NCBI GenBank assembly: GCA_027039295.1
Contig: JALWEW010000108.1
Location: 1 to 7,866 of the forward strand
Direction of reading: 5' to 3'
Source: Acidilobaceae archaeon
Lineage (GTDB): Archaea; Thermoproteota; Thermoprotei_A; Sulfolobales; Acidilobaceae
Length of the DNA stretch: 7,866 nucleotides
Shown here piece after piece: positions 5,146 to 7,866 of this stretch. Position numbers and translations under genes: made by a program. Each line of letters begins with the position of its first letter. Positions within the stretch are counted from its first letter, which is position 1. Below the pieces are notes generated by a model. It worked only from the letters and a program-made list of their open reading frames with translations. It ran no database searches and was not told the DNA's origin.

Positions 5146-5881
5146 GCAGGCCGCCCCCTCCGCCCCTCCCCTGGGGGATCCTCCGGGGCCAGGAGTGGAG
5201 GCTCGCAACGACCCTGCCAGTGGGGTCTATGCGGCGGGCCTCTATCCACTGATCCCTCACCACGAGGTAGCCCAGGCTCCTCTCCCACGGTAGGGATAGC
5301 CTGGAGAGCACCCTCTCGCAGAGGGCGCCCGCGTGGATGACGCGTGCCCTATAGTCCAGAATGAGCCTGTGGGTGTGGCCCAACACAAGCCACATGCTAC
5401 CCGGGAGGCCGAGGGCCCTCCTGACCCTGCGGCCCCACTCGATGACGCAGGAGTCAGACTCGGGGGTCGTGAAGCCCCGGGTCCAGAGGCACTCCTCGAG
5501 CCAGTCCCTCTCGTAGAGGTGGCCGTGCGTGAGTAGGTAGGCGTTCTCGCTCCCGCTTAGGGTGTAGGACTCCCCTATGTAGTGGGCGACTCCCTCGAGG
5601 CACTTCGAGGCACCGCCGTCGTGGTTACCCTCTATATAGACCACTAGCCTGGCGCCGCTAGCCCTGGCGACCCTGGAGACCGCGAGCCTCCACTCCTGGC
5701 AGGACCCCCCGGCCCTGTGGGGCTCGCAGAAGTCCCCCAGGAGCACGAGGACGTCGACAGGGGCCTCTGCAGCCGCGACCCTCAGGGCCCTGGAGAGACC
5801 GCAGTGACCGTGGACGTCAGATAACACGAGGGCCCTAGGCGCCTCGCGCTCCATGTAGTGGGCCGAGAGGGCGTCAATCAC
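5090..5881 (-). CDS. Calcineurin-like metallophosphoesterase
   Basis: A 263-residue protein from a GTG at 5881 with all five phosphoesterase motifs in order: D22-V-H24, G49-D50, G85-N86-H87-D88, H119-G-H121 and G168-H169-T-H171. These ligate two metal ions (often Mn2+/Fe) for hydrolysis of phosphomono- or diesters. With an intact site it should be active; the substrate cannot be read from sequence. There is no signal peptide or membrane helix, so it is probably cytoplasmic. Seven Cys (27, 52, 61, 94, 131, 145, 188) allow disulfides, common in cytosolic proteins of some hyperthermophiles. The C-terminus is Gly-rich (243-247 region), then a basic helix (LLRAAYRLLARLRRSRGES). GTG 5881 is chosen because GGGTG at 5896-5892 precedes it and the TATA-like box at 5921-5927 fits; an ATG at 5854 would lose nine residues and has no ribosome site. 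The open frame continues upstream to 6082 but overlaps the divergent gene. Confidence 0.88.
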   Translation of the reverse strand: MIDALSAHYMEREAPRALVLSDVHGHCGLSRALRVAAAEAPVDVLVLLGDFCEPHRAGGSCQEWRLAVSRVARASGARLVVYIEGNHDGGASKCLEGVAHYIGESYTLSGSENAYLLTHGHLYERDWLEECLWTRGFTTPESDSCVIEWGRRVRRALGLPGSMWLVLGHTHRLILDYRARVIHAGALCERVLSRLSLPWERSLGYLVVRDQWIEARRIDPTGRVVASLHSWPRRIPQGRGGGGGLLRAAYRLLARLRRSRGES

Positions 5882-5920
5882 TAGCCGGGAGCACCCTGGG
5901 GGACTGTGGGGCCACCAGCG

Positions 5921-5927
5921 TATTAAA
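5921..5927. promoter_or_regulatory. TATA-like box TATTAAA, shared by divergent phosphoesterase and substrate-binding protein genes
   Basis: TATTAAA (TTTAATA on the minus strand) is the only AT-rich stretch between the two divergent genes. About 25 nt away on the minus strand is 5898, giving a leader of about 17 nt with GGGTG before GTG 5881. On the plus strand it is about 5950, giving a leader of about 31 nt with GGGAG before ATG 5981. Confidence 0.5.
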
Positions 5928-5980
5928 CCCCCCCACCGCGGCTCTACCCGACCCCCGAAGTGCATGGGAGAGTGTTGGTC

Positions 5981-7687
5981 ATGCGCAGGAGAGGCAGGAG
6001 GGCGGCGAGCACGGGGGCCATAGTGGCCTCTATCATAATCATTATAATCATTATAGCTGGCGTCGCCGCCTACTACTACCACGGGAAATCCACTAAGACC
6101 ACCACCACAACCCCCGCGACCACCACGGGGACGCCGGCAGCCACAAGCAAGCCTACGGCAACCAGCCCCACTCCGACCCAGACCACCACATCCCCGGCTA
6201 CGAGCCCTGAGACCACTACAGGCAAGGCTAAGGGCGTCGTAGTTATCGGCGTGACGGATAAGATAACGGACCTCGACCCCGCTAATGCCTACGACTTCTT
6301 CACCTGGGAGGTACTCAGCAACGTCATGGCTGGCCTGGTCAAGTACGACCCCGACACCGGCAAGATCGTGGGCGCCCTGGCCACTAGCTGGGAGGTGAAG
6401 GACAATGGTAAGGTCTGGATGTTCCTCCTACGCCACGACGCCAGGTTCGCGGATGGCACGCCCTGCACGGCCCAGAACGTGGTCTGGAGCATCGAGAGGG
6501 TCATGAGGATTAAGGGAGACCCCTCCTGGCTCGTGACCCAGTTCGTGGCGAACGTGACTGCCCTCGACAACTACACTGTCAAGTTCGTCCTCAAGACCCC
6601 CGCGAGCTACTTCCTAGCCCTCGTCGCCACGCCGCCCTACTTCCCGGTGAGCCCCCACTACCCGCCCGATAAGATTGCTAGCGACGCAACCTGGGGCGGC
6701 TGCGGGCCCTACATGATAGCCAAGTGGGTCAGGGACGAGGTGCTCGTACTCAAGCCCAACCCCTACTACTACGGCCCCAAGCCGAAGAACACGGAGGTCG
6801 TGATAAAGTTCTACAGCAGCTCCGAGGCGCTCAGGGCGGCCCTCGAGTCGGGTGACATAGACATCGCGTGGAGGACCCTTAACCCCGACGACATAAAGGC
6901 GTTCCAGAGCAAGCCCGGCTATAAGGTTATAGAGGTCCCAGGCCTGTTCATCAGGTACGTAGTCGTAAAGGTCGACGCCCCGCCCACCAACAACAAGCTC
7001 GTCCGCCAGGCCCTAGCGGCGGCTGTGAACAGGCCCGAGATAGCAGAGCTAGTCTACCACGGCACCGTCGAGCCCCTATACAGCCTGGTGCCCAAGGGCC
7101 TCTGGAGCCACATAGACGCCTTCAAGAAGTACGGCGACGGCAACATACAGCTCGCCAGGAAGCTCCTACAGGAGGCTGGCTACAGCGAGAGCCACAAGCT
7201 CCACGTGGTCCTATGGTACACCCCAACCCACTACGGTAGCACCGAGGCCCAGCTGGCGGCAGTGCTGAAGCAGGAGTGGGAGAAGACCGGCATGATAGAG
7301 GTTACCGTTAGGAGCAGCGAGTGGGCCCAGTTCGTCAACCAGCTGAGAAGCGGCCAGTTCATGCTGAGCCTGCTGGGCTGGTACCCAGACTACCTGGACC
7401 CAGACGACTACCTCACGCCATTCCTGATGTCAACGGCTAACGGGTGGACGGGCACAGGCTACAAGAACGCCACGGTCGACAAGCTCCTGGAGAAGGCCGA
7501 GGTCCTGACGGATCAGAGCCAGAGGGCCCAGATATACGAGAAGGTCCAGCAGATACTGGCCGAGGACGTGCCATTCATACCCCTGGTCCAGGGCAAGCTG
7601 TACCTGGTGACCTCCAGCAAGGTGGTAAGCCTCCAGGTCAGCCCGCTAATGTTCCTCATCTACAGCAGCATACAGGTGCAGTCCTAG
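5981..7687 (+). CDS. ABC transporter substrate-binding protein, family 5 (peptide/oligosaccharide type), N-terminally anchored with Thr-rich stalk
   Basis: From ATG 5981 the protein has 568 residues. In order: a basic n-region MRRRGRRAASTG; one hydrophobic helix (about 14-33) including eight consecutive Ile; a Thr/Ser/Pro linker (36-83), probably glycosylated; then a full SBP_bac_5 domain (about 86-568). Domain hallmarks are GLVKYDPDTGKIVGALATSWEV (118-139), RHDARFADGTP (151-161), then GPY and GWYPDYLDPDDYL late in the protein. It captures peptides or oligosaccharides outside the cell and passes them to an ABC permease. The basic stretch followed directly by the helix also fits the class III (pilin-like, PibD-processed) signals of crenarchaeal sugar-binding proteins. 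It contains only two Cys (162 and 241), a possible single disulfide. Starts at GTG 5960 or 5972 or TTG 5975 are in frame but give less typical N-termini. Confidence 0.9.
   Translation: MRRRGRRAASTGAIVASIIIIIIIIAGVAAYYYHGKSTKTTTTTPATTTGTPAATSKPTATSPTPTQTTTSPATSPETTTGKAKGVVVIGVTDKITDLDPANAYDFFTWEVLSNVMAGLVKYDPDTGKIVGALATSWEVKDNGKVWMFLLRHDARFADGTPCTAQNVVWSIERVMRIKGDPSWLVTQFVANVTALDNYTVKFVLKTPASYFLALVATPPYFPVSPHYPPDKIASDATWGGCGPYMIAKWVRDEVLVLKPNPYYYGPKPKNTEVVIKFYSSSEALRAALESGDIDIAWRTLNPDDIKAFQSKPGYKVIEVPGLFIRYVVVKVDAPPTNNKLVRQALAAAVNRPEIAELVYHGTVEPLYSLVPKGLWSHIDAFKKYGDGNIQLARKLLQEAGYSESHKLHVVLWYTPTHYGSTEAQLAAVLKQEWEKTGMIEVTVRSSEWAQFVNQLRSGQFMLSLLGWYPDYLDPDDYLTPFLMSTANGWTGTGYKNATVDKLLEKAEVLTDQSQRAQIYEKVQQILAEDVPFIPLVQGKLYLVTSSKVVSLQVSPLMFLIYSSIQVQS
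6035..6055. repeat. Short tandem repeat (ATAATCATT, 2.3 copies) encoding a poly-Ile run
   Basis: ATAATCATT occurs at 6035-6043 and 6044-6052, followed by ATA. With the preceding ATC (6032) it encodes eight consecutive Ile in the membrane anchor of the substrate-binding protein. It is markedly AT-rich against its surroundings. A multiple-of-three unit means that copy-number change would lengthen or shorten the helix by three residues without a frameshift. Confidence 0.75.
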
Positions 7688-7712
7688 AGGGCCATTAGGG
7701 CCTTACTCGAGG

Positions 7713-7742
7713 CCTCCTCTCACCTCTTTTCTCTTCCCCCTC
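7713..7742 (+). terminator. Pyrimidine-rich terminator after the substrate-binding protein gene
   Basis: Thirty nucleotides are pyrimidine except for one A at 7722, with a TTTT core at 7727-7730. The tract starts 26 nt past the stop codon. Such tracts are typical crenarchaeal termination sites. Partial termination here would give more binding protein than permease, the usual ratio in these operons. Confidence 0.5.
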
Positions 7743-7790
7743 AGTTATTGCGGCCCAGGCTTCACCCACTACTATGTCGTTGGGTGAGCC

Positions 7791-7797
7791 CTTATAC
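7791..7797 (+). promoter_or_regulatory. TATA-like box CTTATAC before the downstream gene
   Basis: CTTATAC is the best TATA match in the window. A transcript from about 7820 would carry GAGGTG (7833-7838) and a GTG at 7846, so the downstream gene appears to have its own promoter apart from that of the substrate-binding protein. Confidence 0.5.
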
Positions 7798-7832
7798 CCC
7801 GAGGTGCAGGGCGGGGCCTACTGGTTACCCCT

Positions 7833-7838
7833 GAGGTG
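7833..7838 (+). promoter_or_regulatory. Shine-Dalgarno GAGGTG before a gene starting at 7846
   Basis: GAGGTG lies 7 nt before the GTG at 7846 and 3 nt before an alternative GTG at 7842. The 7-nt spacing is the more usual one and selects 7846. Confidence 0.5.
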
Positions 7839-7845
7839 TGGGTGG

Positions 7846-7866
7846 GTGGCTGGGCTAGCGAGGTAC
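7846..7866 (+). CDS. Probable start of an ABC permease gene (first seven codons, cut by window end)
   Basis: GTG 7846 begins the frame M-A-G-L-A-R-Y, which runs to the last base. It stands behind a TATA box (7791-7797) and a Shine-Dalgarno motif (7833-7838). Inner-membrane permeases of the DppB/OppB kind commonly open with a short stretch ending in 'RY' before the first helix, and such a gene usually follows a family-5 substrate-binding protein. Seven codons cannot prove it, so the product is inferred from position. Confidence 0.35.

Noticed and set aside
5882..6082. Upstream extension of the phosphoesterase frame
   Set aside because: It would run across the shared promoter and the start of the divergent binding-protein gene, and gives low-complexity residues with no match to the family before the DVH motif.
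7688..7706. Hairpin terminator from the repeated GGCC around 7690-7702
   Set aside because: The possible stem is only four base pairs and is not directly followed by a T run. The pyrimidine tract at 7713-7742 explains termination better.
1..7866. CRISPR arrays, tRNA genes, insertion sequences or attachment sites
   Set aside because: No spaced direct repeats, cloverleaf sequence, transposase or terminal inverted repeats were seen on either strand. Genes with family hallmarks fill almost all the window.

Overview
The window looks like chromosomal DNA of a GC-rich hyperthermophilic or thermophilic crenarchaeon, probably of the Desulfurococcales/Pyrodictiaceae kind. The evidence is heavy use of AGG for Arg and ATA for Ile, many TTG and GTG starts, Shine-Dalgarno motifs of the GAGGTG type, short AT-rich TATA-like boxes about 25 nt before the inferred transcript starts, pyrimidine-rich terminators, and protein families typical of that group. 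No rRNA, tRNA, CRISPR array, insertion sequence or phage gene was found. The genus cannot be fixed from this sequence alone.

Left part, 1-1390, minus strand: a universal-stress-like protein (UspA fold) is followed 14 nt later by an oligosaccharide/polysaccharide flippase that runs off the left edge. Diverging from them, across one shared TATA-like box near 1435-1441, is a plus-strand minimal nucleotidyltransferase (1478-1960).

Middle, 1961-5145, plus strand: an AT-richer intergenic stretch with a hairpin precedes a two-gene sodium:solute symporter cassette. The cassette is a 73-residue two-helix small subunit and a 13-helix SSS-family transporter. After a T-rich tract and a new promoter comes a second operon: an unrecognised 216-residue protein with an internal duplication, overlapping by 11 nt a second UspA-like protein. 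This second UspA-like protein is clearly related to the one on the left.

Right part, 5090-7866: a minus-strand calcineurin-like metallophosphoesterase overlaps the tail of the second UspA gene by 56 nt. It shares a bidirectional promoter with a plus-strand family-5 ABC substrate-binding protein, which has an N-terminal membrane anchor and a Thr/Ser/Pro stalk. A pyrimidine-rich terminator, a fresh TATA box and a Shine-Dalgarno motif follow, then what looks like the first seven codons of an ABC permease cut off by the window end.

The common theme is solute uptake at the cell surface (one Na+- or H+-coupled system and one ATP-driven system), with stress or nucleotide-signalling accessory proteins between. 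No plainly new defence or mobile system is visible. The points most worth following are the duplicated-motif 216-residue protein coupled to a UspA homologue, the paired aberrant UspA proteins, the altered sodium-site region of the symporter, and the two compact bidirectional promoters.
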